From assembly GCF_016097555.1 (NCBI RefSeq), contig NC_054702.1:69878695-69942694 (forward strand): 64,000 bases of DNA, given 5' to 3'. Positions 22,959-37,600 of this stretch are shown in pieces. Positions within the stretch are counted from its first letter, which is position 1; every line of letters starts with the position of its first letter. The notes under the pieces were generated by a model. The model searched no databases and had not been told where the DNA came from. It worked only from the letters and a program-made list of their open reading frames with translations. Made by a program: the position numbers and the translations under genes. Source of the stretch: Gigantopelta aegis. Its lineage: Eukaryota; Mollusca; Gastropoda; Neomphalida; Peltospiridae.

Positions 22959-23362
22959 AATCCAGTCGGGTTCCAACAAACAATTTTGTTTTTAAGGCCT
23001 GCTTTGTATTAAGGCAAATTTCAGTCACGATTCTATATGTGAGTTTATCGACATAATGCATATGCACTGTACCTTTTCCACAAAAATGTTTCCATGCACA
23101 GACGTTCAGAACAGTGAAAAGTTCAAAACAAGAAAAGTTTATCAATAAGTGATTTTTTCTCGTGCAAGTTTTCCATGCTGTAACATCAAAACACAAAGTG
23201 TTTACAGTACTAATACTAGTGGCTTAAAAGTACACTTCAACATCAAAATTTGTATAGTGAGTAATCCGCTTACGAAAATGCTGATAAACTGCACACAGAA
23301 TTGCGTTACAGGAAAGCAGATCTGTCATTAGCCTCATGTGGAATGCATATCAGGGGTTAAAG

Positions 23363-23512
23363 TTAAAGTTCATCTCGGAGTTGATGATCTTCAGATAAAT
23401 TATCATCCTCTGTGTCGGCAGTCCTGTCGTCGTCTTCACTCAACTCATCATCATCTATATCTTCCTCGAGCTGCTCAATCTCAGACACATACTTCTGTAC
23501 AATTTTCCAGCA
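23363..23512 (-). CDS. JmjC gene exon 10 (acidic tail, RDEL stop)
   Basis: Acceptor ATTTTCAG|TGCTGG. 49 residues: CWKIVQKYVSEIEQLEEDID, then Asp/Glu-rich sequence, ending DHQLRDEL and a TAA stop at 23363-23365. Confidence 0.9.
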   Translation of the reverse strand, partial: CWKIVQKYVSEIEQLEEDIDDDELSEDDDRTADTEDDNLSEDHQLRDEL

Positions 23513-25656
23513 CTGAAAATAAATCCAAAAATTACCATTAGTTTATAACTCATCAACTATATCTTCTTCAACTGCTCAATTTCAGACACATATTTCCCAA
23601 CATTGAAAATAAGTCCACACAATTACCATCAGTTTATAACTCATATTTACCTCAATCCAGTATTTATTTGTATTAATGCCAAACACATTTGATGTTTAAT
23701 AGCAGACACCCCTAGAATTATAGGCATTGAATTTAATGAACAAATTAGCACATATATGAACACAAATTTAAAAGAGAGATGATTTTTATTTATTTTTATA
23801 ACGACACCACTAGAGCACATTGATTTATTAATCATCGGCTAATGGATGTCAAACATTTGGTAACTTCGACATATAATCATAGAGAGAAAACCCGCTACAT
23901 TTTTTCATTAGTAGCAAGGATCTTTTACATGCACCGGATCATGGGCAGGATAGCACATACCACGGGCCTTTGATATACAAGTCGTGGTGCACTGGCTGGA
24001 ATAATCCTAGACCAACCATGCACCAAGTGAGTGCTTCACTACTGGGCTACGTTCTGCCCCAAGATAGATGAAGATCAAGAAGACAGTTTGTTAAAATGGC
24101 TCAGTCATAATAAAGTCATTCAAAAGAGATTTATTTTGTATTTGGCTCAAGTGTATAATCGTAACAGTAGAAACAATATTTATAAATGTGACAGTGGGTG
24201 CATTATTTGGGAAAAGTAGACCTTCAGTACAAAAAAAACAACAACAACACAATCACATTTTATTTTAATTAGACCTAGAATTTTTGTAAATAATTTTGCA
24301 TAAAATGAGTATATCCACAACCTTCGAACCCACCTGGTTATGAACCCATTTATTTATTATCAGAATACCGATGTCTGTGTTTTGTGCTTTCCCTGCTAAT
24401 GTACCTGGATCTACTACTGCAGTCATACCTTTTCACTGCCTGTATCTGGTATTTGATTCAACTCTTCCATCGTGAACTCACCATCTTCATTAAGGTCAAG
24501 AATCTTGAACAGCTGTACAAAACACAAAGACAAATATATATTTTTTTAATGCAAAAAAAACAGTGCATTATGTATAATTATAATTGACTAATATTTGTTA
24601 CTATTGTACAAGCAAGACCGTAATATATTTTAATCTATTCTATATGTTCTTACCTCATCTACAATTAAAGAACATAAAAGGAGAGCACCCACATTTCAAA
24701 ATAAAAACTGGCAGCTTTCTATTATGAATGTTATCTTTAATGACTTAAGTGTGTGAAGCTTCCAGCAACTTGGGGAGAGGGGCACTTATATACATAAGCA
24801 TACAATAGCAAAACCTCAAATTCGGGCAAAAATGATAGATATTCGGGCAAAAATTATACAGATACTCAGGAAAAATGTGCTAACCTTTTTACCATGTATT
24901 TCAATCATGCTACCCTCAAAATTAGCTGTAATCTATGTAAAAATGTTGTTACCCAGATTCAGGCATTTTAGATTAAGTTTGGGCAAAAGCCAGCCTACCC
25001 TCCTCTGTATGCATATCCTTATATATTAACATGCCTTTCAATAGGTGTGGGAAGGGGTAATGCATAATCTTCAAAATTGAGGAGTTAGTGTCTCTCTGCC
25101 CCTCCCCTACTCATCTTCAGTGTCTATGATTTAACTTCCTCTCTACCATTTAAAATTGTTTCAGTTCTGCCTGATACGAGATAAGTTGCCTGCAGACATA
25201 TGTTTAATTTACAGTATTACCTCTTTGTCATTTGGCAGCACCAGTGCTAAGTAAAGTTTGTTTTGTTTAACAACACCACATTGATTTACTAACCGGCCGT
25301 GATGGTGATGTGGTTAGGCTATCGGACATAAGGCTGGTAGGTACAGGGTGCACAGCCCTGTACCGGCTCCCACCCAGAGCGAGTTTTATCAACTCAATGG
25401 GTAGGTGTAAGACCACTACACCCTCTTCTTTCTCACTAACAACTAACCCACTTCAGATTGCTGAGGTGTGTGCCCAGGACAGCATTTTTGAACCTTAATT
25501 GGACATAAGCACGGAAATAAGTTGAAATGAAATTATTTACTAATCACAGGCTATTGGACAGGAAACCCACTACATTTCGCCATTAGGCCAAGTAAAAAAA
25601 ATTGTTTGGTTCCTGTTACATGCCAAAAACAAATAGGGTAGGTAGGTAGGGAAAAC

Positions 25657-25697
<41 letters not shown>

Positions 25698-28600
25698 ATT
25701 TTCGAGCTAATATTTCCTGAATAGTATAGCAGATTAATATATTAAAAGCTCTTTCTTTGTGTTACAGTGCAACTGACAATACATACTCTAATGAGAATCA
25801 TTAATTATTTTCTATAAAAAAAAACCATGTCGTAACCTAGTCAAACCACAATCGGTATTAATGTAAACACCACCCAAGTCTAATACTACACGGTAAGGTT
25901 ATAAACTACGATAACACTAAAATAACACTATAATTTGTTCATTGGAAAAAAGTTTTAATATCAAAGGTCTGATCCACAACATGGTTACACCCCCTCACAA
26001 CTACAGCAACAACACTGATCTTCCCGGCCTATTTCATTGCCAGTATTGCAGTAACAAAATGTACATCATGAACACAACGAAGATGTCAATAAAAATTAAC
26101 AAAATAAGTTAACAAAAAGATCTCCATACTAACTATCCTCATAGCAGAGATATCAAAAGAAAACAACTATTTTCAGGAAAACAGTTTCCCTTTTGGTCGT
26201 CCATAAGGACACTGCACAGTATCTTTGCACTGTTGACAAAGAGGTAAAACAGGTTTGTATTTTTGCTTTTAAAGGTCTGATCCACAACATGGTTACACCC
26301 CCTCACAACTACAGCACTGCAGATGCTATTAAATGTGAAAAGAGTTGTCATTTCTTAAGGTTTTGGGTACTACCAGTTCATTTCAAATGCCATGGATATC
26401 ATATTTAATAATAAATACAGGGGTTATTTGTCTAACAAATGCAAAATATTGATAGAGTTGATGTCTAAATATTTAATTTAAGTAATCTTTTCAGCATAAT
26501 CGGCTATTTTCATGTTTACTCTTTATGTTTAACATTGAATCGTAACTCGGTATTTCTAGAAGTTCGATTACATTTTAGGTTGCACTATACCAATTAATTT
26601 CCGGCTGGGTCGAAGTTCGAGGTGTACCGAACTTTTGATAGAGAAGTTAACACCACAAGTCCTGTGATTGGTTATAAATGTGAGTGTGTTGGTTGTAAAA
26701 AAAATTAGTTTCATCTGGGCTAAAAATGTATGCAATTTTATTTGATGTAGTACCACCGTGTCAAGTAGCCTTGTGCTTGGAACATGTATGGGGTACCTGT
26801 AAAAAAAAGTACTAAAATTTTGTGCGAAACTAGGGGTGTTGCAGAAACATCTGGTTATACCGAAAATGAGCCATGAAAGGTACCATTTTCTGCAGTTAAT
26901 ACTTTGAGGTAGGGGTTGTAGTACTGATATTTATGGGTCACAGTTTGGTTGATATATTGCATATAGTGTTTTTAAACACAAACGTTAACATGGTCGCCTA
27001 TGGGATTTGAATTGGTATAGTCCAACCTTTAGGGAATTCCCCTACCAAAATAGACTGGACATTTGTATCATTCTGCTTTTTAACAGTAAACTAGCGTAAC
27101 ATTTTGAAGATTGGATTCACAAGTTCCGAGTAGTTCCGAATGAGTACGAGAACACGTCCGAGAGCATGTGGTGTCTTCCATTTACAGAGTAGAATGTCAA
27201 AAATGTGCTCATTCAAATCAAATAATATTACACATGTATTTAAATCAATTTCAAATGAAACGACATTCAAGGAATCGGAACACCTCGTCACATTCCGCTA
27301 CGCTTATATTTCGTGGAAATGTACGAGGAGTTCCGAATGGCTCTCGGAAGCTTTTCATTTGGAACTCTTCGGAAGTAAAATTGCGCGAAGTGTTCCGGGT
27401 CTTCTGGTAACGAGATCTTGGACTGACAGATCTCGTGGCATCTCTCTGCAGTTGTTGTTTTTAGAGTCGACGAAAATTAGGATTGATATTAATGGATTAT
27501 TAAATAAAACAGGTGGGAAAAAAAGGGTGGGGAAAAGGTTAAAAAAAGTTTAGGGTCGGCACCAAAAATTTAGGGACGGTCGGGTAACCGGAACCAAACA
27601 ATTTGTTTTACTACGCCTTAGTAGCAAGACATCTTTTATATTCCCACAAACAGGATAGCAAGTATTACGATGGTGCACTGGCTGGAATGAGATATTGCCT
27701 AATGGGTCCACTGATTGGGATTGATCCTGCTGCCGCCCACTTCATGGGCTACTCTTTTTGATTAGTAGCAAGGGATCTTTTATATGCACCATCCCACATA
27801 CCATGGCCTTTGTTACACCAGTTGTGGAGCACTGGCTGGAATGAGAAATAGCCCAATGGGTCCACCAACGGGTATTGATCCTAGACTGAATGATGCACTA
27901 CACCACTGTTAAATTAATTTATTAGGACAGACAACATTAAATAATACATATATATATATCGGGAATTTTTAGCAAAGAAATTGAGAATGTTCAGTGTCAC
28001 TTTCTTTTGAGATGGGGCCTATGTTCGGACCAGGGGTGGGGAAAAATAAAATTGTCAATCGGTCCCGCTTGATGTCATCATTAACGGATTGGGGGGAGAG
28101 GGGGGGAAAAAGAAAGGAATAAAAAAAACCTCTTTTTTTTATCACATCAGTGGGGAAAAAACCCCCACCACAAATTGTATATATATTCCACCCCTCACAT
28201 ATGTTATTGGTTCTGGATCCACCTTTCAATGTGATGGTGTGCACATTCCAGATGGATGGTGCGTACGCAGGGGGAATACGGCGCATACGAAGAGGAGGTA
28301 CAGATCCATCTGATCGTTGAGGAGGCTGAATACGGCGATAAGATCCTGACACATAAGTGCTGTCAAAATACACGAGCAAGGGTTCCAGCCCATCAGGGGT
28401 GTTGTCACGCAGATAGGTCATCCCCTCTGGTATATCATTAACTGGTAGGAATGCCAGTCCATCAAGCATACCACAGAAAAGCTTAACATCCTTCTCTTCC
28501 CGATAGCGTTGAACAAGGCCGAGACTCTGTATTTTCCTCCACGTGCTCTGCGTAAGATGGTAGAAGCATCCATGAACATTGACTTGTGGACCAAAGGTTG

Positions 28601-31600
28601 TTATTACTGCATTCATCACAGCTTTCATATTTTTCAGTTTTATGTGTAAAATGGTCACAGTGGGGTTTTGTCCATTTTTCTCATTTATTGATGGGGTTAT
28701 GTCCGAGTGGGGTTTTTTCCAGTGGGGTTATGTCTGGGTGGGGTTTTTTCCAGTGGGGTTTTATCCTGGATTCATTTTACATAATGGAATAAATAATATA
28801 AAAAAGGAATAAAAGTTATGAATTTAAATCCCATATATGTATAAAAAGTACGAATATTCAGTACCGTGTCCTGAAAATTAATAAAAGATCGCACTGTTGA
28901 AGCGTTTGACAGCCTGAGCTAGCACATGTTTAGACAAAGAGATTAATAACGTCATCACTGATTGGACGAAATTTGACCTCTACTGGCTCTTGAGATAACC
29001 AGTACAAATAGCTGTTCTGCTTACTCCCACTTGTTAACAAAAAAGTGGAAACCTTTTGTTAATTTTAAAATCTTTTATAATTATTGGATAGACTACATTG
29101 AACAGTCAACAATAAATACATTTATAGATTATTTCAGTATATTTTATGCTATTTCAAGCAGACCCGACAAAGCTCCGTACATAGGTGTTGACAGATGTTG
29201 ATTGTAACCAGTTGCAAACTCTGGGTCCTTTGTTTTAATTGGAGTGTAATACCTTGATCATGGCTCTCTCACCAAGAATGGTGTTATTGTTAACGTCTGT
29301 TTAATCTCTTGACCGGCTCAGCAACTTTGACAAAATTAATGTCTAGCCTAGTGGCTGTGGATTGACACTACTGTAGGTCCGACTTCAGTGACTGACGATA
29401 TATACTTAGGCAGACTTCAAAATCACAGACGTCTTGCCACTAGCCATACTGACCACTATTTATTTATTATTTTAAATCATGCATGAGATACCGATGTCTG
29501 GGCAGACCTGTCCACTTGACAGATAAGAATTTGTTCCAATAATAGAAATGGACAGGTGCTTCGGACCGACAAGAATGACAAAAGTGGGACCGGCAAACAC
29601 ACGTTTTTAAAAAATAATTTCGGTCTCAGAGATCGAGAATCGGTCCCAGACCGGGAGAAAAGGGCTTTTCCCCACCCCTGGTTCGGACCCACTGAAAATC
29701 TGGATAAATTTATGATGACATATCATATATCACATGAAGCAGTTTTAACATTCTGTTCATTGGGTGTGACAAAATGTTATTGTTGTATTGTACTAACATC
29801 AATATACTTACACTGCTAACTCTAAATTCAGAAAATCGTTGTATATTGCATTTTGGAAATAAATTCTTCATATACAGTCAAATGTCATTTTCTTGACCTG
29901 TTACCCAGAGCAATTTTCATTATTATCCAAATTATTCAACACAACCAATTTAATAAAAATCATACGAAACATGTGTAATAACAAGTGTAATGATGTAATC
30001 TTGGAAGTGACGTCTTAATTAAACATACACAAGCTTGTATAATAATCTCTATCTAATAACTATTAACAGTATTATGTTTATCTCAAGCCACAAATATCTT
30101 AAGCCATTTGGTTTGGTCCTTTCAACATCGAGATAACAACATTTGATTACATTTTAATGTCTAAATGTATTATTCAGTCAAAGCATAGAATTAATGTTTT
30201 ATGTGGATACTAACTTGTGACACTAGCTGATTATACTTTTCTTTCAAATCCTTTTGATCCTCTGGAATTTCCAACTACAAAAAAAATAAAAATACACATA
30301 AAAACAAAGAAAAGAAAGAAAGAAAAAATCCTCACAAAAGGGGTGTCTTATTAGTCTTAATCTAAGTGTTCCTTATGAACTCTGTCAGTGTCAGGATAAT
30401 CTCTTCAACTACGATCTAAACTAGTCAGCAGGGCTAATCAAAAGTACTCATCCGCTCGCCCCAAATGAGTAAAAAGTTGGTCAGATGAGCAAAATTTACA
30501 ATTCAGTTGTCCCCCGCGCAACCAAAATATCCAAACACAAAGTGCCTGTTTATCCCTTTTGTACACTTGTAATTTTTGTAATTCCGCAGTCTGCAGCAAG
30601 CATGCATGTATGTGTGTGTGTGTGAGGCCCCTGAATATTATATCTATTACTGTATTTGACCGGAAGTAGGCCCACATCTTTGAATAAGCGCCCCTCCATT
30701 TTGAAGGCATTTAAGAAATCATGTAAATCATGGTATTTTACGTCAGTGTCCGTGAAGTTAATTGCTAAAATCATTGAAGAATCAAGAAAAAGCTGTTTAC
30801 AACGTTTACGATCCACCACATTACTAAAATGGATAAGTAGACTCTTTGTAAAGTTAGTTTTCACTCAGGTTAGGGAATTCCCACCACACGGTCGGTTTTT
30901 CACTACTGTAGTAGTGCTTCGTATTACGAAATTAGGTTGTCCATCTGCATGTTTTTGCATTTGTTTTCCAATTAAATTGATGCATTAAATATACATGCAA
31001 TTAACATTTAATTGACTAAATAAAGGACAGTGAGTAGGCGCATGTGCAGGAAAATCTGTAACATGATCAAAGCAGTCTCCGACTGAATCTGAATTTTTTG
31101 TGGGCAAGTGGAATTTGAGAGTTACTTGCCCGGTGGGCAATTGAAAATTTTAGGATATGGCCAACCCTGCGTCAGCATTTTAAAAACTTCTAAAATATTT
31201 ATATAGCAATATATTCATAAGAAAGTGTCCTTACACTCAATGTACCATTGTACTGCTGAATAAAATAAAGCTAAGTAATACATTTATGATTTAAAACTAG
31301 TTAAAATTGTTTTAGGTGTTTTTTTACTTTTTGTTGGTTATGAAACTGAAACAGTGAAGCTATTTGACAGAAACAGCTACTCTTGATTACCTGAACTGCA
31401 TGAAATAATGTTTGAAGAGTCATTGTTTTGAAGGAAAGCAGAGTACTTCGAAAATGGTCTCTGAAAAAAAAAAAAATTCAAACAATAGAAGACTTCAGAT
31501 AAGAAACAAGTTCATTGAGGACATTGAGGACATTGATCTATTAATCATCGGCTATTGGAAGTCAAACATTTGGTAATATTGACAAATAGTCTTAAGAGTA

Positions 31601-34600
31601 GAAACCCACTACATTTTCCCATTAGTAGCAAGGGATCTTTTATATGCACCATCCCACAGATAGGATAGCACATACCATGGACTTTGATATACCAGTTATG
31701 TTGCACTGGCTGGATCAGAAAAGGAAAGAAAATGATTGTTTAACAATACATCAGCAAGGACATGCTTGTTTCTCAATTCTAGACACTGAATAATTGGATT
31801 CCCAAATAAATCATACAGAATTCATTTCCAACCGGATTCTGACAATTCCCAACCTGGAGGTCGTGTAAGCAGAATCAAAGATGGCAAATATTACTATATG
31901 CATGTGTACCCAGTACTCTGTATACACCATTTATCGTGATGCAGTGCTTCAAAAACAAGCATTCCGAGAGTACTGCTAAAGCAATAATGTCCCTACATAC
32001 GATAATGTAGCACCAGTGTTCAAGATTAACGGTATCCCGATATCCCGGGGATACAAGAATTTAATTTTGGATACCAGACTTCAAGAACCCAGTATCCCAC
32101 CGGGATACCATATAATACTAAATTCTCAGGTGGGATACCAGATTTTGAAATGTTAGTATTCAACTGGGATTTTAAATCTTTAAATCTCGACACAGTCTTT
32201 TTTAACCGAGACATAGGCGAAAGTTTCCGTTACAATACTGTAACTATAATGTCCCCTACCAGGACCCACAAAATTTTTGTATATCCTAAGTTCAAGAGCC
32301 ATAATTGTCAAAAAACAGGCAAATCACCATGAAAGTTAAATGTGATTTGTAACAGTATCTGGCAAAGGTATACACAAAATTTCAGCTCAATATCTTGAGG
32401 CCTTCTGTAAAAAAAAAAAAAAATCCGGAAACTAATTTTGGTATCTCCTAAGTTCAAGGGCCAAAATCTGTGAAAAATGAGTAAATTGCCATGAAAGTTA
32501 AACTTGATCTGTAACAGTACATGATAAATCTATGTACACAAAATTTCAGCTCAACATCTTGAGGTATTTCAAAAATAAAGTATGGAAAAAAAAAAATATT
32601 TTGTTTCTCCTAAGTTCAGAAGCCATAACTCTGTAGGTTGCATGGTACCAAAGAGAGTTCCATTTCAAAGTTTGAGGTGAACCAGCAAATGTTTATGGAG
32701 TAAAAACATCTGTGGCTGTGATTGGTAGTAATATGTGACATTGATTATTTATGCAAATATTATTACCCATTGACAATAAATAAACACACTTTTATTTATT
32801 ATACAGTTGTTAAGCAGTATATACCAGAGGTTGAAACTAATGCAGGGTAAACCCAAAAATGGAACTACAATTTTCAGCAAAAATGACAGTTGCTAATAAA
32901 AACATTAATTGAATCTCTTAAATGGTATGTGACACCCCCCCCCCCCCCCCCCCCCCCCCAACATTTTCTTGCAGGTAGATTAGATGTGAGGTGCCACACA
33001 TTTTATTAGAACCTGCATATACCAGTAATGAAGCAATGGATGGGACAGAATAAGTGTTTGAAATAGAGAAAGGGAGGTAACTTTGTGACACTAATACAAT
33101 TTTAATCAGAGATTTTCAGGAGGTATCTAATGCATGATGTATTCATGTGACATATTGACAATTATATACATCTATAAATTTTGTTTGCCGTCATCATATA
33201 GGCTACTCATAAATATGCACTTTCCCACTGACCAGACAGCATATGCTACATTGTTTTAATATACCAGTGGTGCATTACTGGTCTGAAAAATAAATAACTC
33301 AGTGGTTCTACTAAGATACATTAGAATCACAAAAAGTTTTTAATTTTTATTTCAGACATTGAACAAGAGAAGAACAACAAACCTTATAATTCCAACTGAA
33401 TTAACAACTTTCTTGAAGCCATGGAAGTCTAATTGATCAAGAGTTAAACCATTATCACAAACAGTGTCACACGATTCGATGTCAATGTCTTGACTTTTGT
33501 AGTGGTCCCACCACAGATTGACAGCAATATTACTGTTGTAAGACCGCACTTGATGAATCCTAGAAAAATTGAAAACAATATTACTGTTATAAGACCATAC
33601 TTGATGAATTGTAGAAAAATTGAAATAATATTACTGTTGTAAGACTGCACCTGATGAATCCTAGAAAATTAGAAAACAATATTACTGTTATAAGACCATA
33701 CTTGATAAATTGTAGAAAAATAGAAAATAATATTACTGTTGTAAGACTGCACCTGAGGAATCCTAGAAAATTATAAAACAATATTTACTGATGCACATGT
33801 GTAATACTACTTGTTAAAATCTAGAGAAATAGAAAACAATATTGGTGTTTGTAAGACCATATTTGATGAATCCTATAAAATAGAAAATGTCATTTCAGTA
33901 TGACTGTTGAAAATCAACTCATGATAAATCGTAACCCCCATGCACCAAAAAGCAATAGTACTGTTGTATGATCACAAATGATGAATCCTACAAAAGTAGA
34001 AACCAACATTACTATTTTAAAACCATACTTTATGAATCCTAGAAATATAGACAGAAATATTAGTGCTGAAATACCATATTACATAAATCCTATAAAACAC
34101 ACATACTAGTAGTTGTGTAAATGACAGCTTGTAAATTAGGAAGGATCACTAAAGCACTTAATGATTAATCTACATATAACAAACTCCTACACAAAAACAA
34201 ATTATTATAATAAAAAACTACACAAATTCAATGCCTGATTAATATATTTAAGACTTTTATACAAGTTATTTTATCTGTAGAAGAGTTTACATGGAAGATT
34301 CATTGTTGCTAAAGCACTGGTAACAAGTTTCTTCTCTTTACTTCTAAATAAATCAATGTGCTCTAGTGGTGTCGTTAAACAAAACAAACTTCTTAACTTC
34401 GATGGATTAGCATGACCAATCAAACTGATACATTTAGAACATAGTTTTTTTGTTTAACGACACTACTAGAGCACAATGATTAATTAATCATGGGCTATTG
34501 GATGTCAAACATTTGGTAACTCTGACTCGTAGTCATCAGAGGAAAATGTAGATCTTAGATTTAGGCACTGAAATAAATTAAATTTGTTGTATTTCTTTGG

Positions 34601-37600
34601 CTTACCACATATAAGGAATAAAAAGACAATCACCAGCAGACATATTCACATGGTAGTACTCCACCTCAGCTAGTCCAGGATACTTTTCATAATCGACACT
34701 GAAAAAGACATACAGAAACGAAAAAAAGTTTTTAAAAAATTAACAACACAACTAGAGCACCTTAATTCATTAATCAATAGCTACTGGAAGTCAAACAATT
34801 GGTGATTCTTACACATAGTCTTCAGAGAAAACCCACTACCTTATTCCATTAGTATCAAGGGATTGTTTATAAATATTATGCACTTTCCTCACAAACAGGA
34901 TATTACATACCACAGCCTGTGATAGTAGAGCAGTTTTCATCATGAGCAAAATCAAGGTGACTGATGATCACTGTTCTGAAATAGTGCTTGGTGAAGAAGT
35001 TTTAAATAAAATTATTAACAATTTTATTTCAAGGCAACCAATCTGTCATTGTCTTATAATTTTCCAGGCGAGTTTGGAGCGGAGTAGGAGTGATGTTTCT
35101 AATTACCAAATGTTTGACATCCAATATCCGGTGATTAATAAATCAATGTGTTCTAGTGGTGTTGTTAAAACAAAACAAACTGTAACTTTTTTTTTTCTTT
35201 CATAGGATAAATAAAAAGCAAGAAGGAGGTAATTTCACTGGTGAATAATATGTTAATAACATTTCACTTGCCAATCAAGTTTCAAAATGTCGCTACATGT
35301 ACATGTATATATATTAAGAAACATCACCACATTTAATTAGTGGGGTTTTTTTTTTTTTACAGTTTTGTAACTTTTTCCAAATATTAGTTCAGAACAGAAT
35401 TATACAACAAAGAATTAAAAACCTCAGTAAATCAGAAACCCCTCCAAACATGAATGTTTACATGGTTCCACAAGTGACTGGTTTAGGGAAGTCTTATGGA
35501 CGTACCTGTCAACATCTACTCCACAGTATGAGCCTTCTGGATGATCCATGTCAACCTGCAATCAAAGTCTTACAGTGAGGGCTCTTCAAGATGCAATCTG
35601 GGCTACGATTTGAGGCACTGAAATTATTTTATTTAACAATTGTTTTATAAGTATGGGGCCTGAACTGGCCAAGTCTAAAAACATGGTCTTCAGAAAGTCA
35701 AGTATTAATGTTTGAAAAAAAAACCAACAAAAAAAAACCAACACATCATCTGTTTATTTAAAATTATATATGGCTCTGCATCACTCCTATATTATGCATT
35801 TCCTCAGGAGAAAAACAATAACACCTACCCCACCCCACCCCACCCACCCCACCCATCCCCCAAAAGAAAACACACAAAAAAAGCAACACAGTGAAACTTC
35901 TCTAACCAGACATCCATGGGACTAACAATTTTGTCCAGTTTTGTTGTACTCTGTCATTTGTTTTACCTGGTGTCCTATTCACATTTGTCTTTATATATGT
36001 ATTGAAGGTGAATCCAACAGTTAAGATATTTTATCATTTGCTTGTATACCTTAAAAACTTTTAATCATTTTAAATTTATCATCGAGTGATAGTTCAATAC
36101 ATTGAAGTTTACATGGACATTCCATATTAAAAATCGATTTGGCAATGACACTTTTTTGACACTGAAAACCTATCTTTACTTTTACCTACTGGATTTTTTT
36201 TACCTTGAAAGCAAAGACCAAGACCAAGACCAAATTGTTTAACGTGCACATTCAGAGCTAGCTGTTGTAATGTATGCCTGTCCTGGGCACAAGTGCCGGC
36301 CTCATCCGTTCCTCCGTCCAGGACAGGAAAGGGTGGGGTGGGGACGAGGAGGGACCGTCTGCACTGGCAGGTGCAAGGGAGTACCAGCAGTCTGACCGTA
36401 GCCGGTAACAGGCGGAGGGTGGTATGGTGCTATGTAATTTGGAATGTCCCATAGGATTAAGCCAAAAGGGAAATGGGTGCGCATTTTGATGAAGGAAATT
36501 CGGAGCAATTTTGATGGTCGTTCTAAAATAATAAGTAGGGAGCTACGTATTTGTTTGGATTTTAGAGGCTGAGAGTAGCTCATTAATTAAGACCTGCGGA
36601 TGATGAGGTATCTCCCTAGGTTGCCCGTAGGCCCCTTAGAAAGGGCCTGATCTCTTCCGGTCGTGGCACGACAACCCAGGGAAGACTCGATGCAGTTGTG
36701 CATATATAATGGATGCAAAATTATAAATGTGTTTCTTATGGATATCAAAGTTGTCACTTGATCTTTAATTGCTTAATTGTTATTTGCCAACTGTACCTAC
36801 TCATATGTAACAGTGATTACACATCTAATGGCTAACCTGAGCATGTGTATATTGCACCGGCTATGTTCACAGTCAGGTAACCTGGCTGAAGACGGAGAAG
36901 TGACAATAAACGAAACAATTAGTGGCACCATAATAATTGACAATGGTCTGGTCGTCCAGTATTCAGAGGTACAAATTGCACTAAATAAAAAGTTTGGAAC
37001 TGAATTATTCGTCCAGTGTTCAAGTTTAAAGAGGTAAACTTTAGTGTTAAAAGATGCGTAAATCACGGGACTTTGGAAAACATCCGGTTTTGAGGGGCTT
37101 CACAAATCATTAAAACCAAGAAAAGATTCAAAATAGTGCACTCATTTTGGCGAAAAATAGACACAGTTGTCGGTTCTCGAAATATGTTTTTGAAGACCCA
37201 TCTCTTTACCTTGTCTTGGTATTTTGGATCGACCATGACGAATTCCTTCTCTCCACGATACAGACAGTTGATGTTATCAACAGCATCTGTGTGAACGACA
37301 GACTTTGTACCTCCACTGCTGAACCACATCATCTGCAATTTTAAAATAAAATCTTAAATCTGCAATCTCCGGTATATTTTTAGTATCAAAGCATTAGGAA
37401 TAGATTATCAAGAAGTTTACTATCATAGGTATCTGAAAATTGCAAGAACAATCAGTTCATTTATGCATTGCTCACATAATTATAATTTTGCATAACCTAT
37501 TTATCACTTGCAAATTAAATTTAGGACAACATTTACAGGGTCACGATGGGTTTGGCAAAAAGTAATAGATAAAAGCTTACAACAGACTCACTAGGCCTAA

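Larger units (their letters stand above)
28031..29680. mobile_element. hAT-type transposon with 8-bp target duplication
   Basis: The left end is CAGGGGTGGGGAAAA and the right end is its exact complement (TTTTCCCCACCCCTG), a 15-bp TIR. GTTCGGAC lies immediately outside both ends (28023-28030 and 29681-29688), an exact 8-bp target duplication as hAT elements make. It is 1650 bp and encodes no hAT transposase that I can see; it carries a MULE transposase fragment instead. It lies in intron 8 of the JmjC gene. Confidence 0.88.

Noticed and set aside
33350-33781. Overlapping minus frames with repeated VILFSIFL text
   Set aside because: Products of reading exon 6 and its derived minisatellite without splicing.
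36302-36583. Minus-strand frame in the GC-richer block
   Set aside because: Lies in a probable interspersed repeat; no domain.
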